From positions 1 to 24,899 of the forward strand of contig DIVR01000065.1 of assembly GCA_002428325.1 (NCBI GenBank): DNA of 24,899 nt. Reading direction: 5' to 3'. Origin of the DNA: a bacterium UBP4_UBA6127 (GTDB lineage: Bacteria > UBP4 > UBA4092). The notes below the pieces were generated by a model. That model had not been told where the DNA came from. It searched no databases and worked only from the letters and a program-made list of their open reading frames with translations. Below, piece by piece: positions 24,096-24,899 of this stretch; position 1 is the first letter of the stretch; every line of letters starts with the position of its first letter. The translations under genes and the position numbers were made by a program.

Positions 24096-24506
24096 ATGAA
24101 AAAAGTCATCTTTGTATGTATTCATAATTCTGGCCGCAGCCAGATGGCAGAGGCTTTTGCCAATACACTGGGAAAGGGGATACTGGTAGCTGAATCTGCC
24201 GGGACTCTTCCCGGTAATGATTTAAATCCCATGGCAGTCAAAGCCATGGAGGAACTTGGGTATGGCATGAAGTCTCATCATCCCAAGCTGATGACAGAAG
24301 AAATGGTTAAAACAGCCGATAAAATTATATCCATGGGCTGTGGAGTCGATGCTGCCGCCTGTCCGGTGCGATTTCTTGTTACCGAAGACTGGGGGCTGGA
24401 TGACCCTAAAGACCAGCCGATTGAAAAAGTCAGGGAAATCCGGGATGCCATCAAACTGAGAGTGGAAGCTTTAATTAATGATTACCGAGAAGCATCTCAG
24501 GAGTAA
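24096..24506 (+). CDS. arsC: Arsenate reductase, thioredoxin-coupled low-molecular-weight phosphatase type
   Basis: The enzyme reduces arsenate to arsenite. The 136-residue protein has the phosphatase-like loop C8-x5-R14 (CIHNSGRSQMAEAF). The redox pair is C82 and C89 (MGCGVDAAACP), matching the Cys10/Cys82/Cys89 relay of thioredoxin-coupled ArsC of the Staphylococcus aureus type. The DW-x-L-x-DP loop (EDWGLDDPKDQP) carries the general acid Asp. This type needs thioredoxin, and two thioredoxins and a CcdA lie just upstream. GGGAGG precedes the ATG by about 8 bases. The next gene begins five bases after the stop. Confidence 0.94.
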   Translation: MKKVIFVCIHNSGRSQMAEAFANTLGKGILVAESAGTLPGNDLNPMAVKAMEELGYGMKSHHPKLMTEEMVKTADKIISMGCGVDAAACPVRFLVTEDWGLDDPKDQPIEKVREIRDAIKLRVEALINDYREASQE

Positions 24507-24511
24507 ACCAT

Positions 24512-24899
24512 ATGTCTCAAGCAATTAATACAAAACTATCTTTTCTTGACCGTTATCTGACGGCATGGATTTTTCTGGCTATGGCCGGAGGTGTCGCCTG
24601 GGGATATTTTTATCCGGGAATTGTCGGGTTTTGGGACCAGTTTCAAAAGGGGACAACCAATATCCCGATAGCCATCGGATTGATTCTAATGATGTATCCT
24701 CCCCTGGCCAAGGTTAAATATGAAGAACTTGGAGATGTCTTCAGGAATAAGAAAATCTTAGTATTATCTTTGGTACAGAACTGGTTTATGGGGCCGGTGT
24801 TGATGTTTATTCTGGCGGTTGTTTTCCTGAGGGATTATCCTGCTTATATGGCTGGACTGATTCTGATTGGCCTGGCCCGCTGCATTGCCATGGTCATCG
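24512..24899 (+). CDS. acr3: ACR3-family arsenite exporter (start of gene, cut by window edge)
   Basis: The frame is open for 129 codons from ATG 24512 to the right edge. AGGAG, overlapping the arsC end, lies eight bases upstream. The N-terminal text has LSFLDRYLTAWIFLAMAGGVAWG, then IPIAIGLILMMYPPLAKVKYEEL, LSLVQNWFMGPVLMF and LIGLARCIAMV. All are highly typical of ACR3/YqcL-type arsenite efflux proteins, which belong to the bile/arsenite/riboflavin transporter superfamily. The Cys in GLARC is the conserved functional cysteine of ACR3. It should export the arsenite formed by ArsC. Confidence 0.93.
   Translation, partial: MSQAINTKLSFLDRYLTAWIFLAMAGGVAWGYFYPGIVGFWDQFQKGTTNIPIAIGLILMMYPPLAKVKYEELGDVFRNKKILVLSLVQNWFMGPVLMFILAVVFLRDYPAYMAGLILIGLARCIAMVI

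Noticed and set aside
1..24899. tRNA genes, CRISPR arrays, insertion sequences or prophage
   Set aside because: I found no cloverleaf-like sequence in the short gaps, no regularly spaced repeats and no transposase, integrase or phage proteins.

Overview
The window looks like bacterial chromosome from an uncultured or little-studied lineage of roughly mid GC. It carries Shine-Dalgarno sites, several N-terminal export signals and no introns. The gene content (futalosine-type menaquinone synthesis, large secreted glycoside hydrolases, Maf, UbiD/UbiX, arsenic resistance) fits an anaerobic or facultative polysaccharide user. No rRNA, tRNA, CRISPR array, transposase or insertion sequence was seen. 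The phylum cannot be fixed from the sequence alone. No gene-free stretch exceeds about 170 bases; the longest is 8649-8818.

Region 1 (1-3443, minus strand): a three-gene leftward set. It holds an endonuclease IV-like TIM-barrel protein, a 6-phosphogluconolactonase-like protein and a secreted GH57-like protein that runs off the left edge. Diverging from it is a very large secreted protein (3509-7624) with two carbohydrate-binding-like beta domains and a clan-A-type glycosidase barrel.

Region 2 (7692-10008): three ordinary single genes, namely a carbamate kinase, a GNAT acetyltransferase and a convergent Maf nucleotide pyrophosphatase.

Region 3 (10122-19495): menaquinone synthesis by the futalosine route. 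A UbiD-type decarboxylase (mqnL role) stands alone with its own terminator. After a minus-strand heparinase II/III-like gene and a small unknown gene comes a compact run: UbiA prenyltransferase (mqnP), UbiX (mqnM), mqnE, mqnA, mqnC and menG. The genes mqnE, mqnA and mqnC overlap at start and stop codons. mqnD and the nucleoside hydrolase step (mqnB or MTAN) are not in the window.

Region 4 (19548-24899): a metalloid and thiol-redox island, cut by the right edge. An SO_0444-type permease precedes an ArsR repressor whose promoter carries an overlapping palindrome. Then follow a mini-thioredoxin (CAKC), a cysteine-rich DGC-domain protein, an exported thioredoxin (CIPC), a CcdA-like membrane electron carrier, an ArsP-type permease, a thioredoxin-coupled arsenate reductase and the start of an ACR3 arsenite exporter. 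The layout suggests a dedicated thiol electron relay built into an arsenic operon. This is the most interesting part of the window.
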